In this document: one piece after another, positions 1 to 5,920 of the stretch
How positions within the stretch are numbered: the stretch's first letter is position 1
How the letters are laid out: every line of letters begins with the position of its first letter
NCBI GenBank assembly: GCA_050122535.1
Contig: JASFIT010000305.1
Location: 1 to 5,920, forward strand
Direction: 5' to 3'
Length of the DNA: 5,920 nucleotides
Origin: JASFEQ01 sp050122535
GTDB taxonomy: Bacteria; Desulfobacterota; DSM-4660; Desulfatiglandales; HGW-15
Made by a program: the position numbers and the translations under genes
Notes under the pieces: generated by a model
Seen by the model: only the letters and a program-made list of their open reading frames with translations
Databases searched by the model: none
What the model was told of the DNA's origin: nothing

Positions 1-1
1 C

Positions 2-652
2 GTGGGAAGTCTCACGTATATCCTCATTTTGACCTTCACGGTGCTCGCTGCCCTGGCAAAATTCGGGATACAGACGGCATCCTTCATTGCCATCCTTGGT
101 GCGGCCGGCTTTGCCATTGGCTTTGCCATGCAGGGATCCCTAGGCAATTTTGCCGCTGGTGTCCTCATCCTTGTGCTTCGGCCTTTTAGAGTGGGGGATT
201 TCATTATGGGGGCAGGTGAGGCTGGCGCTGTGAAGGAAATCGGCCTGTTCACTACAGTGCTCGCCACCCCAGATAATGTGAAGATCATGGTGCCGAACGG
301 TAAACTTTTTGGGGACGTTATCAAGAATGTGACGGCCTTTGACACGAGGCGAGTAGACCTTGTGATCGGAATCGGGTACAGTTCAGACATTCAAAAGGCC
401 TGGGACGTGATGTCGGGTCTGATAAAAGAAGAGACGCGCATCCTTTCCGACCCAGCACCCAAGATCGCCGTTGCAGAACTGGCGGATTCCAGCGTGAATT
501 TCGTGGTTCGGCCGTGGGTGAAAAAGGAAGATTATTGGGACGTGAAATTCGATCTCACGCGTAAAATTAAGGAAGCCTTTGATGAGAATGGGATTGAAAT
601 TCCTTTCCCGCAGCGGGCAGTCCACATGATCTCTGCAGGATCGGAAGCCTAA
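2..652 (+). CDS. MscS-family small-conductance mechanosensitive ion channel, 5' end cut by window edge
   Basis: This encodes an inner-membrane channel of the MscS family, which opens under membrane tension to release solutes during hypo-osmotic shock. The visible 216 residues begin near the end of TM2; the first codon in the window (GTG) reads as an internal Val, not a proven start. Aligned by eye with E. coli MscS, Gln44-Gly45 correspond to Gln112-Gly113 at the TM3 kink, so about 68 N-terminal residues lie off the left edge. The pore helix (about 26-60) keeps the Gly/Ala ridge, with Phe37 and Phe41 where E. coli has the seal leucines 105 and 109. The beta domain follows (RPFRVGD at 60-66, VPNGK at 97-101), then the alpha/beta vestibule domain ending with EIPFPQRAVH (199-208). 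It is homologous to the channel at 3889-4737 but clearly diverged. The following gene appears to have its own promoter, so this one probably ends a separate transcript. Confidence 0.95.
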   Translation: MGSLTYILILTFTVLAALAKFGIQTASFIAILGAAGFAIGFAMQGSLGNFAAGVLILVLRPFRVGDFIMGAGEAGAVKEIGLFTTVLATPDNVKIMVPNGKLFGDVIKNVTAFDTRRVDLVIGIGYSSDIQKAWDVMSGLIKEETRILSDPAPKIAVAELADSSVNFVVRPWVKKEDYWDVKFDLTRKIKEAFDENGIEIPFPQRAVHMISAGSEA

Positions 653-667
653 ACTAAAATATTTGGT

Positions 668-679
668 TTGTGTTCACAA
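668..679. promoter_or_regulatory. Short dyad TTGTG-TT-CACAA, possible operator
   Basis: A perfect 5+2+5 inverted repeat lies 11 bases upstream of the predicted -35 box at 691. Its centre would be about 52 bases upstream of the predicted transcription start, a usual position for an activator of the CRP/FNR type. The half-site resembles but does not match the CRP half-site, and a dyad this short can arise by chance. It could also be a weak hairpin after the upstream channel gene, but no T-run follows it directly. Confidence 0.2.
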
Positions 680-690
680 GGGTGCACGGA

Positions 691-719
691 TTGACACCCA
701 CGCCTCAAGCCCTTAGATT
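691..719 (+). promoter_or_regulatory. Predicted sigma-70-type promoter for the DUF4197 gene
   Basis: A perfect -35 hexamer TTGACA (691-696) is followed by exactly 17 bases and TAGATT (714-719), which matches four of six positions of the -10 consensus TATAAT, including the critical first, second and last bases. Transcription would begin near 725-728, leaving a leader of about 118 bases before the ATG at 844. An 8-base T-run lies at 730-737 in the early leader. This is a consensus match only. Confidence 0.5.
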
Positions 720-831
720 ATGAGCAGTATTTTTTTTAGAAGTGTAAGGGGTTATTTTGTGCCAATTCTCATGCCCCTATTCAAAGGGACGTGAGAGCTA
801 CTTCTTCGTTAAGAGCGAACCTGATGATATG

Positions 832-837
832 GGAGGT
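832..837 (+). promoter_or_regulatory. Ribosome-binding site that sets the DUF4197 start
   Basis: GGAGGT sits 6 bases upstream of the ATG at 844. It overlaps the in-frame ATG at 829, which therefore cannot use it, and favours 844 over the in-frame TTG at 757. The TTG does have a weaker AAGGGG (746-751) 5 bases before it, but that reading would bury the signal peptide behind 29 extra residues. Confidence 0.8.
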
Positions 838-843
838 GGCCCT

Positions 844-1584
844 ATGAAAGCCCTTAGATTTTCCATTGTTTTTCTATCCGTTACAATTCTCGCTGTTATC
901 TTGAACATGCCGGCCGATGCCAAGTTCGGGCTTGATGATATCCTCAAAGACGCAAAAAAAGCGGTCGGCATGGGCGGAGAATTGAGTGAAGGGAAGATCA
1001 TCGAGGGGCTCAAAGAGGCTCTGGAAATCGGGACCTCCAATGCGGTGAAGTTTGTCTCCAAAGTGGACGGATACTATGGGAATCCGCAAATCAAGATTCC
1101 ACTGCCCGATTCGGTAAAGAAAGTGGAGAAGGCCCTGAGGGCCGTAGGATATGGCTCAAAGGTGGACGCCTTTGAGTTGAGCATGAATCGAGCTGCGGAG
1201 AAGGCGGCTCCTGAGGCCAAAGCGTTGTTCGTGGATTCTGTCAAACAGATGTCTATTGAAGATGGCCGGAAAATTCTCGATGGGAGAGACAATGAGGCTA
1301 CTCTCTATTTTGAGGATAAGACTCGGGGCAGACTCACTGAGATCTTTAAGCCCATCGTCCACTCCTCCATGTCCCAGGTGGGCGTAACCCGACAGTACCA
1401 GGCGTTGGATGCCAAGGTCCGCACCATCCCATTTACAGAGTCTCTGAGTTTTGACCTGGATCAGTATGTGACAGACGGAGCCCTTGATGGCCTTTTCCTC
1501 ATGCTCGCTGAAGAGGAACGGAAAATACGCCAAGACCCAGCAGCCAGGGTGACCGATCTGCTAAAGGAAGTGTTTGGTAAATAA
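844..1584 (+). CDS. DUF4197 family exported protein
   Basis: This encodes a 246-residue protein matching the DUF4197 family from memory; the family's function is unknown. Residues 1-26 form a clear signal peptide: Lys2 and Arg5, a hydrophobic core at about 7-20, then ADA before the likely cleavage site at 26/27. The mature part has no lipobox cysteine, so it is probably a soluble periplasmic or peripheral envelope protein of about 220 mostly helical residues. Family hallmarks are GLKEALEIG (55-63), IPLPDSVKKVEKALR (85-99), ELSMNRAAEKAAPEAK (111-126), the KQMS region (134-137), and DQYVTDGALDGLFLMLAEEE (206-225) followed by IRQDPAAR. The frame is open back to a TTG at 757, but 844 is preferred because GGAGGT (832-837) sits 6 bases before the ATG and the signal peptide then starts at residue 1. 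It lies 144 bases before the AsmA gene on the same strand, and cotranscription is possible. Confidence 0.93.
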   Translation: MKALRFSIVFLSVTILAVILNMPADAKFGLDDILKDAKKAVGMGGELSEGKIIEGLKEALEIGTSNAVKFVSKVDGYYGNPQIKIPLPDSVKKVEKALRAVGYGSKVDAFELSMNRAAEKAAPEAKALFVDSVKQMSIEDGRKILDGRDNEATLYFEDKTRGRLTEIFKPIVHSSMSQVGVTRQYQALDAKVRTIPFTESLSFDLDQYVTDGALDGLFLMLAEEERKIRQDPAARVTDLLKEVFGK

Positions 1585-1681
1585 CAACAGTTTCCTTCTC
1601 ATTATCCGAATGATGCTCTCGTTCATTTTCCTGCCCCCCGTCCCGCCCTGAAGGCTTGGCCATGCTGTCAACTGCACAAGG

Positions 1682-1695
1682 AAAAGGGCCCTTTT
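1682..1695. repeat. 14-base perfect palindrome AAAAGGGCCCTTTT
   Basis: This uninterrupted palindrome lies in the 144-base gap between the DUF4197 and AsmA genes, 33 bases before the AsmA start codon. It has no loop and no T-run beyond four bases, so it is not a convincing terminator. It could be a protein-binding dyad. One such palindrome by chance in a window this size is not very unlikely. Confidence 0.3.
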
Positions 1696-1717
1696 GACGC
1701 AATGTTAACCTTAATGC

Positions 1718-1725
1718 GGAGGTGA
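1718..1725 (+). promoter_or_regulatory. Strong ribosome-binding site for the AsmA gene
   Basis: GGAGGTGA is an 8-base match to the anti-Shine-Dalgarno sequence and ends 3 bases before the ATG at 1729; its GGAGG core is 6 bases away. It supports 1729 as the start, which also places the membrane anchor at the protein's N-terminus. Confidence 0.85.
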
Positions 1726-1728
1726 GTC

Positions 1729-3756
1729 ATGAAAAAGACAATTAAGTGGATAGCGATAGTGGGGGGTGCTCTGGTCGCCCTTGTTATTATAGCCCTTCTT
1801 ATCGTTCCATCATTCGTGGATCTCCAAAGTTACAAGCCTCGGATTGAAAAAATGGTCTCTGAGGCTACCGGACGGCCGTTCTCCATAGGCGGAGATATAG
1901 ATCTTTCACTCTTTCCATGGGTGGGGTTCTCCTCCAGTGACATACATTTGGGAAATCCTCCGGGTTTTGAGGAAAAGGATTTCGCGAGCCTAAAATCCAT
2001 AGAGGTGAGGGTGAAGCTTATCCCCCTTATCTCCAAGGATATCCAGGTCAAGCGCTTTATCGTGGAGGCACCCCGGATCGCGCTGGAGAAGAGCAAGAGT
2101 GGTCAGACAAATTGGGAAGACATGGGAAAGAAATCTGCCGAAGGTGCTCCAAAACCTACGAAGGAAAAAGAAAAGGCGCCAGAGGCCGGACCTGCGGAAG
2201 GTTTACCCATAAAGGGCCTTGCTGTGGGTGAATTTGCCGTCAGAAACGGATCCCTTCTCTGGATTGACCAGAGCAAAGGGGAGCGCAAAGAGGTCTCTGA
2301 TCTGAACCTTCGGCTTACGGATGTTTCCCTAGATCGGCCCATTAGGCTCGTCCTATCGGCCATATTGGATGGGCAACCGATGGAGTTGAAGGGAAATGTG
2401 GGCCCGCTGGGCAAGGAACCTGGAAAAGGAACACTGCCATTGGACATTTCCATCAAGGCCCTGAAAGAACTGGAGGTGAGTCTGAAGGGTAAATTGGTTG
2501 ATCCAGCCACCAATCAGCAGTTCGATCTGGCCATCCAGGTCTCTCCATTTTCGCCTCGGAAGTTGATGTCCGCTTTAGGCCAAGATTTCCCGGTGAAAAC
2601 AGCGGATCCCAATGCCCTAAACAAGGTGGCTCTCAAGGCCAACCTTAAAGGCAACCCAAAAAATGTGTCGTTATCAGATGGCACTCTGCAGTTGGATGAA
2701 TCAAACTTGGTTTTTTCAATGCGGGCGAAGGATTTTACCAGACCCAATTTGGCCTTTGATCTTAACCTGGATAAGATCGATCTGGACCGATATCTTCCCC
2801 CGCCCAGCGAAAAGAAGACTGGAGAGAAGAAGGAAGAGACAAAACCGTCCACAGCTAGGAAAAAAAAGGCGGATTACGCGCCGCTTCGGAAGCTGCTGTT
2901 AGACGGCAAAATCCGCGTTGGGAACCTCAAGGCACATGGTGCCAAAGTCCAAGATATCTATTTGAAAGTCTCTGCTAAGAATGGTCTCTTTGATCTGGAC
3001 CCCTTTACCCTAAAACTCTATGAGGGAAACGTCTCATCAAAAGGGGCCCTGGATGTGCGCCGGGATGTCCCAAGGAGCAATATGGCACTCCAAGCCAAGG
3101 GGATACAGGTCAATCCCTTGCTGAAGGATGTTTTGAAGAAGGACTTTCTGGAAGGAACCGTAAAGGCCAACATGAATATCGCTATGGCAGGGGATGATCC
3201 TGAGAGGATCAAGAGCACCCTGAACGGTAAAGGGGACTTTCTCTTCAACGACGGGGCCGTTGTGGGGGTGGATCTGGCGGGAATGGTTAGAAACGCGAAG
3301 GCCGCTTTTGGTCTTGCCGAGAGAGGCGGGGACAAGCCCCGGACAGACTTCTCCGAGCTTCATTCCCCGTTTACCATCACAAAGGGCGTTGTGGACACAC
3401 GCCAAACCAGGCTCAACTCTCCACTTCTTCGTGTCCTGGCCGCAGGCAAGGCGAATCTGGTCCAGGAATCCCTGGACTTCAGGGTGGAGCCCAAATTCGT
3501 CGGTACGACCAAAGGTCAAGGCGACGCTCAGCAACGGAGCGGAGTTACAGTCCCTGTGCTGGTCACCGGCACTTTCTCTTCACCAAAATTTCGCCCCGAT
3601 CTCGAGGGCATGTTGAAAGGGACACTGGAGAAGGGGATCTCTGATCCCTCTGAACTGAAGAAAATGCTGCCAGGGCAGACGACGCAGGGCGCCGGGCAAA
3701 AGCCCACGGAGGAAAAGGCCAAAGACCTTCTCAAGGGTCTTCCTTTTGGTAAATGA
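1729..3756 (+). CDS. AsmA family protein
   Basis: This encodes a 675-residue AsmA-family protein, slightly longer than E. coli AsmA (about 617). The family, which also includes TamB, YhdP and YdbH, is anchored in the inner membrane with a large periplasmic part, and is linked to outer-membrane homeostasis and lipid transport between membranes. A short basic N-terminus (KKTIKW) precedes a single membrane segment at about 8-27. The AsmA N-terminal domain follows, with YKPRIEKMVSEATGRPFSIG (35-54) and the LFPW/LGNPPGF region (61-80). The C-terminal AsmA domain spans about 470-625, with GDFLFNDGAVVGVDLAGMVR (502-521), TDFSEL (539-544), PFTITKGVVDT (547-557), and VLVTGTFSSPKFRPDL (610-625). Two low-complexity, Lys/Glu/Pro-rich stretches (about 133-157 and 359-382) look like flexible linkers. 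The frame is intact. It sits between the DUF4197 gene and a mechanosensitive channel gene, all on one strand. The closest subtype within the family is not resolved. Confidence 0.93.
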   Translation: MKKTIKWIAIVGGALVALVIIALLIVPSFVDLQSYKPRIEKMVSEATGRPFSIGGDIDLSLFPWVGFSSSDIHLGNPPGFEEKDFASLKSIEVRVKLIPLISKDIQVKRFIVEAPRIALEKSKSGQTNWEDMGKKSAEGAPKPTKEKEKAPEAGPAEGLPIKGLAVGEFAVRNGSLLWIDQSKGERKEVSDLNLRLTDVSLDRPIRLVLSAILDGQPMELKGNVGPLGKEPGKGTLPLDISIKALKELEVSLKGKLVDPATNQQFDLAIQVSPFSPRKLMSALGQDFPVKTADPNALNKVALKANLKGNPKNVSLSDGTLQLDESNLVFSMRAKDFTRPNLAFDLNLDKIDLDRYLPPPSEKKTGEKKEETKPSTARKKKADYAPLRKLLLDGKIRVGNLKAHGAKVQDIYLKVSAKNGLFDLDPFTLKLYEGNVSSKGALDVRRDVPRSNMALQAKGIQVNPLLKDVLKKDFLEGTVKANMNIAMAGDDPERIKSTLNGKGDFLFNDGAVVGVDLAGMVRNAKAAFGLAERGGDKPRTDFSELHSPFTITKGVVDTRQTRLNSPLLRVLAAGKANLVQESLDFRVEPKFVGTTKGQGDAQQRSGVTVPVLVTGTFSSPKFRPDLEGMLKGTLEKGISDPSELKKMLPGQTTQGAGQKPTEEKAKDLLKGLPFGK

Positions 3757-3799
3757 TTTACTAGAGATTAGGGACAGCGCTTAGAAGTTTGCATCAAGC

Positions 3800-3869
3800 A
3801 ATTCATTCCTCACCCCCTCCCTAATCCTCCCCTTGAAAGGGGGAGGACGGGTTGGGGGTGAAATTAATT
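3800..3869. repeat. REP-like C/G-rich imperfect palindrome (about 70 bases)
   Basis: The left arm pairs with the right arm in blocks. AATT 3800-3803 pairs with 3866-3869, ATT 3805-3807 with AAT 3862-3864, TCACCCCC 3810-3817 with GGGGGTGA 3854-3861, CCC 3819-3821 with GGG 3849-3851, and TCCTCCCC 3825-3832 with GGGGAGGA 3840-3847. The apex is TTGAAAG. Small mismatches and a two-base bulge (3808-3809) interrupt the stem. The form, an ACCCCCTCCC arm, a GGGGGAGG return and TTGAA at the tip, resembles interspersed intergenic palindromes I recall from deltaproteobacterial and other genomes. It fills most of the gap between the AsmA and second channel genes. It could act as a transcript-stabilising or attenuating hairpin; there is no T-run, so it is not a standard intrinsic terminator. 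Confidence 0.75.
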
Positions 3870-3871
3870 CA

Positions 3872-3879
3872 GGGAGGAG
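3872..3879 (+). promoter_or_regulatory. Ribosome-binding site of the second MscS gene, adjoining the palindrome
   Basis: GGGAGGAG begins three bases after the palindrome ends. Its GGAGG core is 11 bases from the ATG at 3889, slightly longer than ideal; AAAGGG at 3881-3886 is too close to serve well. The first seven bases are exactly complementary to TCCTCCC (3825-3831) in the left arm of the palindrome. Confidence 0.65.
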
Positions 3880-3888
3880 AAAAGGGCA

Positions 3889-4737
3889 ATGCAAGAGGAT
3901 ATTCAGGCGGTGCAGAGGATCGTGGATATGATCGTCGATTTTTTTGTCAGGTATTCCTTTCAAGTGGCCGGAGCGATCATTGTGCTGGTGGTCGGGTGGT
4001 TCGTGGCTCGGGCGATCGCCTCGTTCGTCCTCAGATTCCTTGAGAAGAAAGAGCTTGATATTACCCTGTCGAAGTTTATTGGGAGCACGGTCAAAATGAT
4101 CATCATTGTGTTCGCCTTCATTGTGGCCATTGGGAAGTTCGGCATAACCGTTGCTCCCTTTATTGCCGCACTCGCTGCCTTGGCTTTCGGTGCAAGCTTT
4201 GCCATCCAGGGTCCATTAGCCAACTATGGCGCGGGTCTGGTCATTATCCTTACCCGGCCATTCGTCGTGGGCAATACCATTACCGTGGCAGGTGTGAGCG
4301 GTGTGGTGGAGGAGGTGAAATTGGGTGCCACCATTCTAACGGATGAGGACGGGGTAACGATCACCATACCGAACAAGCACGTGGTGGGAGAAATTCTTCA
4401 TAATTCGGAAGAATGGCGAATCATTGAAGAAGTGGTGGGAATAAGCTACGAAGGTGATCCAGAGGAGGCTATACGGATCACCACGCAAACCTTGGGTGGC
4501 ATTGAGAAGGTGTCTCAGGATCCTCCTCCCCAAGTGGGTATTCAGAAATTCGGCGATTCTTCCATAGACATTGGCCTCCGTTACTGGGTGCCCAGTAAAA
4601 GGTATTTTCTAACCCTCTATGAAGTGAATTTGGCCGTCTACAAGAACCTAAAGAAAGGCGGCGTGGAGATTCCATTTCCTCAAAGGGATGTTCATATCGT
4701 TTCGGAATCCGCGGGATTCACATCCAATGCATCATAA
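3889..4737 (+). CDS. MscS-family mechanosensitive ion channel, complete
   Basis: This encodes a 282-residue channel, close to E. coli MscS (286) in length and layout. Three membrane segments are visible: TM1 at about 24-46, TM2 at about 67-84, and the pore-lining TM3 at about 88-124. The beta domain follows (RPFVVGNTI, 123-131; GVVEEVKL, 138-145; IPNKHVVGEILHN, 160-172), then the C-terminal vestibule domain ending in VEIPFPQRDVHIVS (259-272). Gln107-Gly108 align with Gln112-Gly113 of E. coli MscS. Relative to E. coli, Phe100 and Phe104 replace the seal leucines 105 and 109, Ala96 and Ala99 replace the packing glycines 101 and 104, Ser103 replaces Gly108, and Pro109 follows the kink glycine. 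It is diverged from the first channel, so the pair is not a recent duplication. The gene is 132 bases after the AsmA gene, with a REP-like palindrome between, and is convergent with the regulator gene; no clear promoter of its own was seen. Confidence 0.95.
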   Translation: MQEDIQAVQRIVDMIVDFFVRYSFQVAGAIIVLVVGWFVARAIASFVLRFLEKKELDITLSKFIGSTVKMIIIVFAFIVAIGKFGITVAPFIAALAALAFGASFAIQGPLANYGAGLVIILTRPFVVGNTITVAGVSGVVEEVKLGATILTDEDGVTITIPNKHVVGEILHNSEEWRIIEEVVGISYEGDPEEAIRITTQTLGGIEKVSQDPPPQVGIQKFGDSSIDIGLRYWVPSKRYFLTLYEVNLAVYKNLKKGGVEIPFPQRDVHIVSESAGFTSNAS

Positions 4738-4843
4738 AAGGGAGGGTCTCAAAGAGGCGAGGGCGGCCCCCGAGGGTGTGTTAAGAGGGGTTTGAAAGAA
4801 CTTCGGCAGGTTAAAAAAAAAGAAGAGATGGGCTCGAAAGGTA

Positions 4844-5920
4844 TTATTCCAGTTTAAGGCCCAGTTCATTCATTTTAGACAAAAGGGTATTGCGGTGGAT
4901 GCCAAGTATGTCTGCCGCCTTTTTTCTGCTTCCGTCAACAAGCTCGAGCACCTCTCTGATGTGCTGCCTCTCAAATAAGTTGACAGCATCTTTAAGGGTC
5001 AGCTCCTTGATCTCTCTCTTCCCCATGCTAAAGGCGGAAATATCTTTCAGATGTATGTCGGAGTCCTTTGTGACGGCAAACAATCGTTCCACCAAGTTCT
5101 GGAGCTCTCTCACATTGCCTGGCCAATCATATTCCATGAGTCCTTTGATCGCCTTGTCAGAGAAAGATTTCCGCGCTTTCCCCGTCGTTTTCGCCTGCAA
5201 CTCCAAGAAATGATTCAATAGCAGCGGAATATCGCCCTTTCTCTCTCGTAGGGGGGGTAGCTCCATGGGAAACACCTGAAGCCGATAGAAAAGATCCTCC
5301 CTAAACTTCCCTTCTGACATCAGCTGTTGGAGATCCTTATTAGAGGCGGCCACAAATCTTACATCAATCTTGATGACTTTTGTACTGCCCAACCTCTCAA
5401 ATTCCTTTTCCTGAATAACCCGAAGGAGTTTGGCTTGCATATTGATATCCAGAGAATCAATATCATCCAGAAAGACCGTCCCTTTATTGGCAATTTCCAA
5501 CTTGCCTATGGTAGTGCTGGTAGCCCCGGTGAAAGCCCCTTTCATATGACCGAAGATTTCGCTCTCCATCAGCGTTCCGGGTATGGCGGCACAGTTGATG
5601 ACCACGAAAGGATGGGTCCGTCTTGGGCTGAGATTATGTATGGCCCTTGCAACCAATTCCTTTCCTGTTCCGCTTTCCCCTTCTATCAGGACAGTTCCAT
5701 CGCTTTGGGAGATATCCGATATTAAATCAAAAATCTCCCTCATGGCCTTGTCCTTGCCGACCATTTCTTCAAAGGGATGATACCTTTCCAGTTCACCTCT
5801 TAGATAGGTCACTTCCCTCATCAGACTCCGTTTTTCTAGGGCCCGGCGGATAACAGTCAACACGTCATCCACTGTGAAGGGCTTGATGATATATTCATAT
5901 GCCCCCAGTTTAATGGCCTT
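4844..5920 (-). CDS. Sigma-54-dependent NtrC-type response regulator, N-terminus cut by window edge
   Basis: The reading frame stays open to the right edge (358 visible residues), so a GTG near 5872 is an internal Val rather than the start. The first 16 residues, KAIKLGAYEYIIKPFT, are the end of a CheY-like receiver, including the conserved Lys13-Pro14; the phospho-accepting Asp lies off the window. A helical linker (about 17-50) leads to the AAA+ domain, with Walker A GESGTGKE (81-88), the sigma-54-contacting loop GAFTGA (128-133), Walker B FLDDID (150-155), likely arginine fingers Arg207 and Arg213, and the sensor II region WPGNVREL (266-273). A Fis-type helix-turn-helix follows (about 331-353, KKAADILGIHRNTLLSKM). 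Such proteins are phosphorylated by a partner histidine kinase, form rings, and use ATP to open sigma-54 promoters. The Walker B has Asp-Asp instead of the usual Asp-Glu. The gene converges on the second channel gene with a 106-base gap; its kinase is not in view. Confidence 0.95.
   Translation of the reverse strand, partial: KAIKLGAYEYIIKPFTVDDVLTVIRRALEKRSLMREVTYLRGELERYHPFEEMVGKDKAMREIFDLISDISQSDGTVLIEGESGTGKELVARAIHNLSPRRTHPFVVINCAAIPGTLMESEIFGHMKGAFTGATSTTIGKLEIANKGTVFLDDIDSLDINMQAKLLRVIQEKEFERLGSTKVIKIDVRFVAASNKDLQQLMSEGKFREDLFYRLQVFPMELPPLRERKGDIPLLLNHFLELQAKTTGKARKSFSDKAIKGLMEYDWPGNVRELQNLVERLFAVTKDSDIHLKDISAFSMGKREIKELTLKDAVNLFERQHIREVLELVDGSRKKAADILGIHRNTLLSKMNELGLKLE

Noticed and set aside
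757..843. TTG at 757 as the true start of the DUF4197 protein
   Set aside because: It would put 29 hydrophilic residues in front of a textbook signal peptide, while the ATG at 844 has a well-spaced GGAGGT.
707..860. A 13-base direct repeat AAGCCCTTAGATT at 707-719 (overlapping the predicted -10 box) and 848-860 (first codons of the DUF4197 gene)
   Set aside because: With uniform base composition, about one repeat of this length in four such windows is expected by chance, and the second copy is constrained by coding.
3037..3534. Long minus-strand open frame (165 codons) inside the AsmA gene
   Set aside because: It is the reverse shadow of a well-supported coding region, with no domain resemblance and low-complexity, atypical composition.
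3778..3794. Possible sigma-54 promoter before the second channel gene (TTTGCAT resembling the -12 element)
   Set aside because: At the required spacing the -24 position has GC instead of the invariant GG, and the rest of the upstream element matches poorly.
4738..4843. Terminator between the convergent channel and regulator genes, including the A-run at 4813-4821
   Set aside because: The run reads as T only on the regulator's strand and is preceded by at most a 3-4 base GAG/CTC stem; the GGGCGGCCCCCG stretch at 4761-4772 gives only a short stem with no T-run. Neither is a convincing intrinsic terminator.
5870..5872. GTG at 5872 as the start of the sigma-54 regulator
   Set aside because: The frame continues to the window edge and the 16 residues upstream match the end of a receiver domain, including the conserved Lys-Pro.

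Overview
The window looks like an ordinary piece of chromosome from a Gram-negative, probably anaerobic deltaproteobacterium-type bacterium (Desulfobacterota or a relative). That placement is an inference from protein style, strong GGAGG ribosome-binding sites, a sigma-54 response regulator and a C/G-rich palindromic intergenic repeat; no marker gene fixes it. There are five protein genes: four on the plus strand and one convergent minus-strand gene, with the outer two cut by the window edges.

Layout: 2-652 is the C-terminal three quarters of an MscS-type small mechanosensitive channel. The gap 653-843 holds a good sigma-70-like promoter (691-719) and a long leader. 844-1584 encodes an exported DUF4197 protein. 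1729-3756 encodes a 675-residue AsmA-family inner-membrane/periplasmic protein. The gap 3757-3888 is largely filled by a roughly 70-base REP-like imperfect palindrome ending just before the ribosome-binding site of a second, complete MscS-type channel (3889-4737). From the right edge down to 4844, on the minus strand, lies most of an NtrC-type response regulator: the end of a receiver domain, a sigma-54-activating AAA+ domain and a Fis-type helix-turn-helix.

The four plus-strand genes all concern the cell envelope: two tension-gated channels, one exported protein of unknown function, and one AsmA protein of the class linked to lipid transport and outer-membrane homeostasis. A joint role in envelope or osmotic homeostasis is plausible but rests only on adjacency. 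The regulator is convergent; its partner kinase and targets are not visible, and I found no convincing sigma-54 promoter here.

I see no RNA genes, CRISPR array, insertion sequence or integrase, and no clear evidence of a new multi-gene system. The most interesting points are the palindrome whose left arm can pair with the ribosome-binding site of the second channel, the altered pore-helix residues of that channel, and an Asp-Asp Walker B in the regulator.
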